Origin: Marisediminitalea aggregata
GTDB lineage: Bacteria; Pseudomonadota; Gammaproteobacteria; Enterobacterales; Alteromonadaceae
Length of the DNA: 64,000 bases
Direction of reading: 5' to 3'
Assembly: GCF_900129565.1 (NCBI RefSeq)
Contig: NZ_FQWD01000002.1
Coordinates: 740,439 to 804,438 of the forward strand
The position numbers were made by a program, and so were the translations under genes. Shown one piece after another: positions 9,684 through 16,965 of this stretch. The notes beneath the pieces were generated by a model that was given only the letters and a program-made list of their open reading frames with translations, searched no databases and had not been told where the DNA came from. How positions within the stretch are numbered: position 1 is the stretch's first letter; each line of letters begins with the position of its first letter.

Positions 9684-9700
9684 GACCAGACGGTCTGGTC
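9684..9700. promoter_or_regulatory. Perfect 8+1+8 palindrome, TetR-operator-like
   Basis: The arms GACCAGAC and GTCTGGTC are exact reverse complements around a single central G. It lies 162 bases upstream of the nuclease start. The size and symmetry resemble operators of TetR-family repressors, but no such regulator is encoded in the window. It is too short-looped to be a hairpin terminator. Confidence 0.5.
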
Positions 9701-9717
9701 AAAAACAAGAAAAAAGT

Positions 9718-9734
9718 GTAAAAATAGCTGACAC
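9718..9734. repeat. 17-base direct repeat, copy 1
   Basis: The sequence GTAAAAATAGCTGACAC recurs at 9830-9846 with one mismatch, 112 bases away, within the leader upstream of the nuclease gene. It could be a duplicated regulatory site. Confidence 0.5.
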
Positions 9735-9829
9735 ATTAATGACGAAAAACCGAACGTTTTTTGAGCGCCAAAAAACGGGTATGTATAAGAAATAAACAGT
9801 TATCAGTCAGGCTAATTTGGGGAGAAAAC

Positions 9830-9846
9830 GTAAAAAAAGCTGACAC
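9830..9846. repeat. 17-base direct repeat, copy 2
   Basis: GTAAAAAAAGCTGACAC is the second copy of the motif at 9718-9734, differing at one base. Confidence 0.5.
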
Positions 9847-9952
9847 CATCCGAAATCAATGGTTAAGAATATTTTTTGTGGAAATGTGGTAAGACCAATA
9901 GAAATGGTTATAAGCGTGGCGCCAGAACGGCGCCACAATACAGACTCTGAAA

Positions 9953-10492
9953 TCAGGATTTGACTAATGAGTCAGCAAATTCTTTGTCAAACCAGCGCTT
10001 TAGCATGACTTTTTCATAACGCAATGCATCGTTATGGCGGATGTTCGTTGCACGATTCATAAAAGCCATGTCTTTTAATGACACATCCGCCGTTTTAATC
10101 ACTTCATCGTTTTCAGTAAGTGAGTAACTAAATGTCATTCTGGGAATATCCAGGTCTCTGATTATGCGGATATCCACTGCCCCACCGCCAAACGTTGGCC
10201 AAACATGCCCGGCCAAATCCACATTGGTCACATTTATCGACAGTTGCTGCCCTTCTGGCAATGACTCAGCCAGCTCTTCAAAATATTCGCCGAGTTCCCG
10301 CATTACACGGTTGCGAAACCGTACCCGGGATTCATTACTTGGGCGTACGTCTGTGTATGACTTGGGATCTTCCCAGGTTATTTCTACATTACTGGTTTGG
10401 GCGTCGTTGCCGTCAGCTTCAGTACCAGCCACAGCGGCCAGAGAACACGCTGCGGTTGCAGACAATAATAAAGTTGTAGCCAGTTTACGCAT
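9953..10492 (-). CDS. DUF3016-like exported protein of unknown function
   Basis: This 179-residue protein starts with a signal peptide (MRKLATTLLLSATAACSLAA, cleaved near AVAGT). The mature part has the pattern I associate with the DUF3016 family: a VTWEDPKSYTDVRP-like opening (here ITWEDPKSYTDVRPSNESR), a central LGEYFEELAESLPEGQQL helix, the NVTNVDLAGHVWP strand and a long C-terminal YEKVMLKRWFD helix. The frame continues upstream to a TTG, but the ATG at 10492 fits the signal peptide and has a GGGAG site. The protein is expected in the periplasm; no catalytic motif is visible. A small membrane-protein gene lies upstream on the same strand, 137 bases away. Confidence 0.75.
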   Translation of the reverse strand: MRKLATTLLLSATAACSLAAVAGTEADGNDAQTSNVEITWEDPKSYTDVRPSNESRVRFRNRVMRELGEYFEELAESLPEGQQLSINVTNVDLAGHVWPTFGGGAVDIRIIRDLDIPRMTFSYSLTENDEVIKTADVSLKDMAFMNRATNIRHNDALRYEKVMLKRWFDKEFADSLVKS

Positions 10493-10629
10493 GATCGCTC
10501 TCCCGTTCTGAAAATCAGACTTCTCAACAAGCACCTCGAACTCTACTACCAAAGTGTATGTTTTCGGCTTCCAGTGTCAACTATTTATCCTTAACAGAAC
10601 ATGAACGAGTAGCATATTGCTCTATTGGG

Positions 10630-11022
10630 TTATTTCGACGCTGTCAAACGCTCTTCCCCACTGCCCTGATAATACAATGGCGACTGTTTTATTTCCTGAC
10701 AGAATAAATGCAGAGTCGCGCCGTACACGTAAGGGTTACGATCATCATTCACACAATAATTGTCATAAAACTTTATGAGTTGCAGGCGTGACGACAGAAT
10801 GGTTGCAACATACTCTTGTTGATAAGGACGCATAGCGTCGATTTGACCTTGCAGGTTGGCAGAAATATCCGCGAGTTGTTCGCGTTCTTCTCGTTGGGCA
10901 ATTTCGGTCATCCATTCACTTACAGTCTCCTGCACATCTGACAGCAAATACTGAACAAATGGCAGCTGTAAAATCACCACCAACACCGCGACTTCTAAAG
11001 CGATGGCAAATGAACGAAACAT
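10630..11022 (-). CDS. Small membrane-anchored protein, unknown function
   Basis: I do not recognise this 130-residue protein. It starts MFRSFAIALEVAVLVVILQL, a single membrane helix or uncleaved signal. A charged, probably coiled-coil helix follows (SEWMTEIAQREEREQLADI, about residues 35-60). The C-terminal half carries two cysteines (NYCVNDD and LHLFCQEI) that could pair in the periplasm. It lies upstream of, and in the same direction as, the DUF3016-like gene. Membrane anchoring with the bulk outside the cytoplasm is the likely topology, but nothing indicates a role. Confidence 0.6.
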   Translation of the reverse strand: MFRSFAIALEVAVLVVILQLPFVQYLLSDVQETVSEWMTEIAQREEREQLADISANLQGQIDAMRPYQQEYVATILSSRLQLIKFYDNYCVNDDRNPYVYGATLHLFCQEIKQSPLYYQGSGEERLTASK

Positions 11023-11376
11023 GTGAGTATTGGTCTCCAGTTATAAGCATCAGGTTACCTGGAAAAATCAGCGCGCTGATGCGCGCCTCAAAACATATAG
11101 CCAGGTCAACGGTATTGACTCTATTACATTCTCTCACCTGAATACGTTGTTTGATTTATACCTAGTTATAGTTTTCTTCAATAACCGGTAAATCGTTCAC
11201 GGTCAGAGCACCTTATAATTTCAGCGACACAGCGCATAAGCTGGCCACAAGCACTGCGCTATTGATACCATTGTGGCATAGAGGGAACGATGCGCTTGGT
11301 CTACACTTAAGTCATGACCAACAGCAAGCCTCTGACTTACCAGTCTGCTTCGCAAGCTAATCTGAACACAGTGGAC

Positions 11377-11390
11377 TTGATCTATATTAA
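11377..11390 (+). promoter_or_regulatory. FNR/Anr-like binding site upstream of ccoG
   Basis: TTGATCTATATTAA matches the FNR consensus TTGAT-N4-ATCAA at nine of ten positions. Its centre lies about 41 bases before the transcription start predicted from the TATACT at 11412-11417, the spacing of class II FNR-activated promoters. Genes of the cco/ccoG cluster are known FNR/Anr targets in many proteobacteria, so site and gene agree. Confidence 0.65.
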
Positions 11391-11411
11391 TTAAAATTAA
11401 TATGTTGTTGG

Positions 11412-11417
11412 TATACT
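11412..11417 (+). promoter_or_regulatory. Predicted -10 element of ccoG
   Basis: TATACT is preceded by TTGG. It lies 22 bases downstream of the FNR-like site and about 43 bases before the ccoG start codon. No good -35 hexamer exists, as expected for an activator-dependent promoter. Confidence 0.5.
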
Positions 11418-11459
11418 GCTGCCGCATTCTTCGATTTCTGTTTTAAAAAAGGTAGTCAA

Positions 11460-12893
11460 ATGAACGATGAAATTCCGGTGAAAAACGTTACTCCGGTAAA
11501 AGTTCACAAACCCGAGGGGAGTAAAGAGGCAAAGAAATACACGCCTCGCAGCCGTATTTACGTACGAGCGGTTCAAGGACCTCTTGAGAACTTCAGGCGT
11601 TTATTTGGTTTCTTCTTTATTGCCATATTTGCGGTTTTTCCGTGGATTCAATACGACGGTCATCAGGCAATACTGCTGGATATTATTGACCAACGCTTTA
11701 CGATCTTCTCGCTAACACTGTGGCCTCAAGACCTGACATTGCTGGCTTACATCTTTATTGTCTCTGCCTTTGCCCTGTTCTTCGTTACCACCTTTGCCGG
11801 TCGTGTTTGGTGTGGCTTTATGTGTCCGCAAACCACTTGGACTTATATTTACGTGTGGTTTGAAGAAAAATTTGAGGGCAATCGCAACAAGCGTATCAAA
11901 CTTGACGAACGCCCCATGGATGCTGACAAGTTTCTGCGCAAAACGGCTAAACATACTGCCTGGGTCCTGGTAGCCCTGTTAACGGCCTTAACGTTTGTTG
12001 GCTACTTTACCCCTATCGGCCCGCTTTTCATTGACTTCTTTACGTTTAACGCGAGCTTCTGGGCAACGTTTTCTATACTGTTTTTTACCGTTTGTACTTA
12101 CGGCAATGCCGGCTGGATGCGCGAAATCATGTGCACGCACATGTGCCCTTACGCCCGCTTCCAGTCTGCTATGTTCGACAAAGATACCTTTACGGTTTCC
12201 TATGATCCTACCCGGGGCGAGAAGCGCGGCCCGCGCCCTCGTAAACTGGCGCACACTGATTTGGCAGAAAAAGGCCTGGGAGACTGTATTGACTGCAACT
12301 TGTGTGTGCAGGTGTGCCCGACCGGCATCGATATTCGCAACGGTCTGCAATATGAGTGTATAAACTGCGGTGCGTGTGTGGATGCCTGTAACGGCGTAAT
12401 GGAAAAAATGGACTACCCCAAGGGCCTGATCAGCTTTACCTCTGAGCATCAGCTCAATGGTGGCACCACACATATCGTGCGCCCCAAACTCATTGGGTAC
12501 TTTGTGGTTCTGCTGGTGATGGTAGGGCTGCTGATCGCCGACATTGCCACCCGTATTCCGCTTGAAGTTGATATTATTCGCGACCGCAACTCCCTGTACC
12601 GCGAAAATAACGACGGCTTAATTGAAAATGTTTACACCTTGAAAGTACTCAACAAATCCCAGACTGAGTATACCTATACGATCAAGGTCGAAGGCTTGCC
12701 AGAGTACGAATTTATTGGCGAACAGGTCGTCACTGTGGATGGGGGTGAAGTGTTTAGTCTACCGGTATCCATCGCAACCGATCCGTACAACCTTGACGGC
12801 CGGGTTACCGAAATCTACTTCCATGTCTCGACTACCGACCAGGATGGCAGTATCGTAGAGGTCCTTGAACCAACGAAATTCCTCTATCGGTAA
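11460..12893 (+). CDS. ccoG: Cytochrome c oxidase accessory protein CcoG (RdxA/FixG)
   Basis: This 477-residue inner-membrane iron-sulfur protein is needed for assembly (copper handling) of cbb3-type cytochrome oxidase. Visible features are membrane helices from about residue 45, the conserved VWCGFMCPQTTWTYIYVWFE segment, and MCTHMCPYARFQS. Two 4Fe-4S ferredoxin motifs follow (CIDCNLCVQVCP, about residues 279-290; CINCGACVDACN), then a further helix and an Ig-like C-terminal domain. An AAGG site precedes the ATG. Its promoter carries an FNR-like site, consistent with low-oxygen induction. The ccoNOPQ genes themselves are not in the window. srkA begins 11 bases downstream and is probably cotranscribed. 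Confidence 0.95.
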   Translation: MNDEIPVKNVTPVKVHKPEGSKEAKKYTPRSRIYVRAVQGPLENFRRLFGFFFIAIFAVFPWIQYDGHQAILLDIIDQRFTIFSLTLWPQDLTLLAYIFIVSAFALFFVTTFAGRVWCGFMCPQTTWTYIYVWFEEKFEGNRNKRIKLDERPMDADKFLRKTAKHTAWVLVALLTALTFVGYFTPIGPLFIDFFTFNASFWATFSILFFTVCTYGNAGWMREIMCTHMCPYARFQSAMFDKDTFTVSYDPTRGEKRGPRPRKLAHTDLAEKGLGDCIDCNLCVQVCPTGIDIRNGLQYECINCGACVDACNGVMEKMDYPKGLISFTSEHQLNGGTTHIVRPKLIGYFVVLLVMVGLLIADIATRIPLEVDIIRDRNSLYRENNDGLIENVYTLKVLNKSQTEYTYTIKVEGLPEYEFIGEQVVTVDGGEVFSLPVSIATDPYNLDGRVTEIYFHVSTTDQDGSIVEVLEPTKFLYR

Positions 12894-12904
12894 CCAATTA
12901 TTCT

Positions 12905-13882
12905 GTGAGTGACTTTACTTTTTCTGCGCTGTCACCCGATACCATACTTGCCGCACTTGAACAGTGCGGCATTTTTCCACAGTCGGGCCTGCTGGCGTTA
13001 AACAGCTATGAAAACCGCGTTTATCAGTTCGTTAGCGATGAACAACAACGCTTTGTTGTGAAATTCTACCGGCCCCAGCGCTGGACAGACGAGCAAATTC
13101 TGGAAGAACACCAGTTCAGTCAGGAACTGGCCGACGCTGAAATTCCCATTATTGCCCCCTGCATCCACAACGGTCAGTCGCTGCATTACGCAGAGCAATA
13201 TCGTTTTGCCCTTTTCCCGTCTGCCGGTGGGCGTCAGTTTGAGCTGGACAATCTGGATCATCTGGAATGGATGGGACGGTTTATCGGGCGCATGCATAAG
13301 GTCGCGGGCAGCAAGGCTTTTGCACATCGCCCTACCCTGACCACGGAAAGCTATTTAACCCGTCCGCGCCAAACCCTGGAAAACAGTGAGCTGCTTCCCG
13401 ACGGCTTAAAGACTGCTTTTTTTACCATTCTTGATCAGGTTATTGCGCTTACAGAAGAGCAGTATCATCCAACCAGTGCCATTCGACTGCATGGTGATTG
13501 CCATGCGGGTAACATCCTGTGGCGTGATGGACCGACCTTTGTCGATATGGACGATTGCCGAATGGGCCCGGCGGTGCAGGATTTATGGATGATGTTAAGC
13601 GGTGATCGCCCTCAGCAAATGTTGCAATTAGAAACCATGCTCGACGCATACGAAGAATTCTGTGATTTCGACAACCGCGAACTGGCGTTAATCGAACCGC
13701 TGCGCGCCATGCGTATGATTCACTACATGGCCTGGCTGTCGGATCGCTGGCAAGACCCTGCATTTCCCCGAGCCTTCCCCTGGTTTGGTGAATTAAAATA
13801 CTGGGAACAGCAGGTACTGGCGCTGAAGGAACAGTTTTCCGCCTTGCACGAACCGCCGTTGTCGCTGACACCGCAGTATTGA
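12905..13882 (+). CDS. srkA: Stress response kinase A (YihE/RdoA family)
   Basis: This 325-residue protein kinase has the aminoglycoside-phosphotransferase fold and is known from E. coli SrkA, which protects from stress-induced death. Seen here are YENRVYQF (nucleotide-binding loop), FVVKFYRPQRW with the invariant lysine, the catalytic HGDCHAGNILW (about residues 196-206) and the metal-binding FVDMDDCRMGPAVQDLW. The start is a GTG at 12905, supported by the family N-terminus (SDFTFSALSPDTIL), and it lies 11 bases after ccoG. In E. coli srkA is followed by dsbA; here the riboswitch and btuB sit between srkA and dsbA, so the ancestral neighbourhood looks interrupted. Confidence 0.94.
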   Translation: MSDFTFSALSPDTILAALEQCGIFPQSGLLALNSYENRVYQFVSDEQQRFVVKFYRPQRWTDEQILEEHQFSQELADAEIPIIAPCIHNGQSLHYAEQYRFALFPSAGGRQFELDNLDHLEWMGRFIGRMHKVAGSKAFAHRPTLTTESYLTRPRQTLENSELLPDGLKTAFFTILDQVIALTEEQYHPTSAIRLHGDCHAGNILWRDGPTFVDMDDCRMGPAVQDLWMMLSGDRPQQMLQLETMLDAYEEFCDFDNRELALIEPLRAMRMIHYMAWLSDRWQDPAFPRAFPWFGELKYWEQQVLALKEQFSALHEPPLSLTPQY

Positions 13883-13974
13883 TATCTGTCTGCCTGATGC
13901 CAGAAGCCTGTACGACATGCATTCTGGCATAATCGATTTACTTTTTATTCCATCCACTTATAATTGCCGCCAAC

Positions 13975-14150
13975 ACAGGTGCCCAGCCTTATACGCGCTG
14001 GGATAATCGGGAAGTAAGTTAAAGTCTTACGCTGCCCCCGCAACGGTAATCAAACAATCTCCATATTGTGTTCCCAACGTGCCACCGGCTTTGCCGGGAA
14101 GGCGGGACGCACGCCATAGCGTGTTTGAAAGCCCGGAGACCGGCCTGTGC
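13975..14150 (+). ncRNA. Cobalamin (adenosylcobalamin-type) riboswitch
   Basis: The aptamer is recognisable from CAGGTGCCC at its start, the core CTGCCCCCGCAACGGTAA (near 14031-14048), GCCACCGGC...GCCGGGAAGGCGGGA and the B12 box AGCCCGGAGACCGGCC at 14130-14145. It stands directly in front of btuB, the expected target. In the presence of B12 it should repress expression. Confidence 0.95.
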
Positions 14151-14154
14151 AGGG

Positions 14155-14206
14155 CGATGCGAAATTAACGCATCGAAGTATTTATCTCGGCACTCGGTGG
14201 GAGTGC
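14155..14206 (+). promoter_or_regulatory. Expression platform of the cobalamin riboswitch
   Basis: Two hairpins follow the aptamer: CGATGCG/CGCATCG (14155-14175) and GCACTC/GAGTGC (14190-14206). Neither has a U-tract, and the second ends 16 bases before the btuB ATG. This arrangement points to control of translation, not of termination. Confidence 0.6.
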
Positions 14207-14222
14207 TAACAGAGAGCACACT

Positions 14223-16136
14223 ATGACAATTCGCACACTATCTTACGCGGTAGCAATCGCTTGCTCTGCGGGTTTTTCAGCAGCCGCCGCAGCGCAATCA
14301 AATTCAGTAGAAACCATTACGGTGACCGGGTCTCGCAGTCCAATCGCCATCGACAAACTGGCTGCTTCAGTCACTGTACTTACAGAACAGGAAATACAAG
14401 CGTCTGGCGCAACTCAAGTTACCGATTTATTGCGTGGTTTGCCAGGTATCAGCATCAGCCAGTCGGGTAGTCCGGGTTCATTGACGGAACTGCGTTTGCG
14501 CGGCAGTGAAACAAACCACCTGTTAGTGCTAATTGACGGTGTGGTAGCCAACGACATCAGTCAGGGTAGCTTATTTGATTTTGCCCATTTAACCGCAGCG
14601 AATATCGTACGCATTGAATTACACCGTGGTGCACAGAGCGCGCTTTGGGGCAGTGGTGCTGTAGCTGGCGTACTGAGTATTACCACCAGCGCGGCTAACC
14701 AATCCGATTCAACGGTCAGTTTGACTGCCGGTGCAGGCAACGCTGACACTTACCGGGCATCAGCCTCAGCCAGTCACCGCGGCGAACACATGCAGGCGAA
14801 TGTGTCAGCCAGTATTTTCGACACCGCAGGAGACAATGTTTCACGCACCGGCAATGAACGCGATGGTTACGAAAATACAGCGCTGAACGCCGGTATCCAG
14901 TGGCAGCCTGCTGCACAACACAACCTGGACGCAAAAGTGCGTTATGTCGACTACACCAACGAATATGACGGTACAGATTACGTAACTACCGGCTTGCCGG
15001 CCGACGCCGACAATGTGACCGACGGTGAGCAGTTTACCACGCAACTAAACTGGCAATATCAGGACAGCGACCTGCCTTACCGCAGTCTGGTAAGTGTGCA
15101 GTACAATCGCAACGAGAACAATAACACGACGTCGGGTGCAGATGCTGGCGGTACATTAGGTGAACGCAAACAATTTACCTGGACGCAATTCGTGTCGTTT
15201 GGTGACACCACGCTGGCCGTGGGCAGCGAGTTTTTGCGCAGAGAGTTTGAACAAAGCGGTCCGATAGGCTGGGACGATCCGAATTACCGCGGTGAAGACA
15301 GCACCAGCAGTGTGTTTGCCGAGTTAACCGGGTTGGGCACCGACAAACTGGATACCCAGTTTAGCCTGCGTTACGACGACAACGAGCGTTTCAGCCGCGC
15401 CTGGAGCTATCGCGCTGGGGCTCGCTACGCCGTCACCCGCAATATCAAAGTATTTGCTAGTGTGGGGCAAGCGGTAAAAACACCGAGCTTTACCGAACTG
15501 TACGGTTACTACCCATCTACCTTCATAGGCAACCCTGCCCTGCTTCCTGAACAGAGCCAGGAAGTGGAGTTAGGAGCCGATATCATTCTCCCTGCAAATG
15601 TGACACTGCAGTTGAGTGTGTTCTCCACCCGTCTGGAAGACGAGATACTTGGCTTTGTGTATGACGCAAACAGCGGAATGTATACGGCACAGAACGCCAG
15701 CGAAAAATCTCGACGTGACGGCTTTGAGGCTTCAGCCCAATGGCGTTCAGACGATGTAAGCCTGACAGCACACTACAGCTACCTGGACGCTTCTCAGGGA
15801 GATGGCACAGCGCAAACCGTGGAGCTACGGCGTCCAAACCACACAGGCTCAATCACGGCGGCTTATTCATTCCCGGTTCAGGGTTTGTCTGCTTACATTA
15901 AGGCTGCGTATACCGGTACACGTTTGGATACCTTTTATCCACCCTGGCCGGCTACGGCACAAACGCTGAATCTGGCGCCTTACTGGCTGACCACTGTCAA
16001 CGTTGACTACAAAATTGATAGCGACTGGCAGGTTGGCTTACGCGTCGATAACGCGCTGGATGAATCGTTTGAAGATATTGTTGGGTACCAGGGCAGTAAC
16101 CGTAGAATTCTGGCGCACACACGCTATTCGTTTTAA
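14223..16136 (+). CDS. btuB: TonB-dependent vitamin B12 receptor BtuB
   Basis: This 637-residue outer-membrane receptor imports cobalamin with TonB energy. A signal peptide (cut near AAAAAQS) is followed by a TonB box-like VETITVTGS. The plug domain shows VTDLLRGLPGISISQSGSPG, LRLRGSETNHLLVLIDGV and RIELHRGAQSALWGSGAVAG. The beta-barrel ends in the aromatic terminus YSF. The size matches BtuB (about 610-640). Assignment to B12, not iron, rests on the riboswitch immediately upstream and on the overall BtuB-like plug sequence. No btuCDF transport genes are near, so periplasmic uptake must be encoded elsewhere. Confidence 0.93.
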   Translation: MTIRTLSYAVAIACSAGFSAAAAAQSNSVETITVTGSRSPIAIDKLAASVTVLTEQEIQASGATQVTDLLRGLPGISISQSGSPGSLTELRLRGSETNHLLVLIDGVVANDISQGSLFDFAHLTAANIVRIELHRGAQSALWGSGAVAGVLSITTSAANQSDSTVSLTAGAGNADTYRASASASHRGEHMQANVSASIFDTAGDNVSRTGNERDGYENTALNAGIQWQPAAQHNLDAKVRYVDYTNEYDGTDYVTTGLPADADNVTDGEQFTTQLNWQYQDSDLPYRSLVSVQYNRNENNNTTSGADAGGTLGERKQFTWTQFVSFGDTTLAVGSEFLRREFEQSGPIGWDDPNYRGEDSTSSVFAELTGLGTDKLDTQFSLRYDDNERFSRAWSYRAGARYAVTRNIKVFASVGQAVKTPSFTELYGYYPSTFIGNPALLPEQSQEVELGADIILPANVTLQLSVFSTRLEDEILGFVYDANSGMYTAQNASEKSRRDGFEASAQWRSDDVSLTAHYSYLDASQGDGTAQTVELRRPNHTGSITAAYSFPVQGLSAYIKAAYTGTRLDTFYPPWPATAQTLNLAPYWLTTVNVDYKIDSDWQVGLRVDNALDESFEDIVGYQGSNRRILAHTRYSF

Positions 16137-16152
16137 CGGTTAACCGACAGCA

Positions 16153-16186
16153 ATATTCGCCTGGTCGTTAGCGACTAGGCGAATAT
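16153..16186 (+). terminator. Long hairpin after btuB
   Basis: A 15-base stem (ATATTCGCCTGGTCG with CGACTAGGCGAATAT, one G-U pair) surrounds a TTAG loop, 16 bases after the btuB stop. There is no U-tract, so it may act as a weak terminator or as a 3' stabilising structure. Confidence 0.6.
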
Positions 16187-16242
16187 GAGCCCTTGTGATA
16201 ATCTCAGCACTTTCCATAGCTTGACGAAGGAAGTAAACAGGA

Positions 16243-16869
16243 ATGAAGAAGTTTGCGTTTTGGATGATCTTGGCATTACTGGTGCCACTACAGGCTTGTG
16301 CTGCCGAGAAATGGCAGGAAGGCGAACACTATGAAGTGCTGGACAAGCCACTGAGCGAAAAGCCTCAGGTGGTTGAGTTTTTCTCTTACTGGTGCCCGCA
16401 CTGTTATCGCACAGAACCTTTTGTAGCGAAATTAAAAGGCGAATTAGACAAAGGCGTTAAATTCGACAAAGTCCACGTTAACTTTATGCCTTACACCACG
16501 AAGGAAGTGCAAGACGACGTAACCAGTGCCATGCTTATGGGCAAAGCGCTGAAACAGGAAGACCAACTGAGCGGTGCTATTTTCAACTACATTCACCGTC
16601 AACGCGCAACCATTACCGGTATGAAAGACCTTCGCAACATCTTCGTCATTAACGGTGTCGATGGTGAGAAGTTCGATAGTCTGGTAAAAAGCTATGGCCT
16701 GCAGTCACAGCTAGCAAGAAATAACAAAGCTATCGAAGACTACCGCAACGTGGTTCGCTCAGTACCTACGTTTATTGTAAACGGGAAATACAAAGTACAG
16801 TTTACCCGTGATATGACTGAACAAGATCGCCTGGATTTGATTAACTTCCTGGCCGCTAAGAAGAGCTAA
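16243..16869 (+). CDS. dsbA: Thiol:disulfide interchange protein DsbA
   Basis: This 208-residue periplasmic oxidase introduces disulfide bonds into exported proteins. It has a signal peptide (MKKFAFWMILALLVPLQACA), the thioredoxin-fold active site FFSYWCPHCYR (CPHC at about residues 50-53), the helical insertion, and the cis-proline loop VRSVPTFIVNGKY. The length equals that of E. coli DsbA. AGGAAG precedes the ATG. It has its own terminator, and it may also be read from the btuB transcript if the hairpin between them is leaky. Confidence 0.96.
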   Translation: MKKFAFWMILALLVPLQACAAEKWQEGEHYEVLDKPLSEKPQVVEFFSYWCPHCYRTEPFVAKLKGELDKGVKFDKVHVNFMPYTTKEVQDDVTSAMLMGKALKQEDQLSGAIFNYIHRQRATITGMKDLRNIFVINGVDGEKFDSLVKSYGLQSQLARNNKAIEDYRNVVRSVPTFIVNGKYKVQFTRDMTEQDRLDLINFLAAKKS

Positions 16870-16889
16870 TACCGCCTCTTAATTCTTTG

Positions 16890-16919
16890 AAAAGCCGAAC
16901 ACATTGTTCGGCTTTTTTG
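16890..16919 (+). terminator. Rho-independent terminator of dsbA
   Basis: AAAGCCGAAC/GTTCGGCTTT stem with an ACATT loop, followed by a T-run. Confidence 0.9.
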
Positions 16920-16965
16920 TTTGCGGCATTCTCATAACTATTGCAGTACGCCCCTGGCTTTTCAC

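Larger units (their letters stand above)
9523..9952. other. 430-base intergenic leader with several repeat/dyad sequences
   Basis: There is no gene here. The region is AT-rich and holds, reading left to right, a TGTAC-TAATG-GTACA dyad at 9622-9636, a perfect 17-base palindrome at 9684-9700, and two near-identical 17-base direct repeats at 9718-9734 and 9830-9846. It must contain the promoter of the nuclease gene. A -35/-10 pair cannot be placed with confidence. Confidence 0.6.
11023..11459. other. 437-base intergenic region carrying the ccoG promoter
   Basis: No convincing gene was found; a short minus-strand frame at 11221-11427 lacks family features. The right-hand end contains the FNR-like site and -10 element described separately. 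The left part should hold the promoter of the divergent small membrane protein, but no clear elements stand out. Confidence 0.6.

Noticed and set aside
11221..11427. 68-residue minus-strand frame in the ccoG promoter region
   Set aside because: It covers the FNR-like site and -10 element, and shows no signal peptide, domain or ribosome site.
11988..12473. A 161-residue minus-strand open frame
   Set aside because: It is antisense to the ccoG iron-sulfur region and has no recognisable domain.
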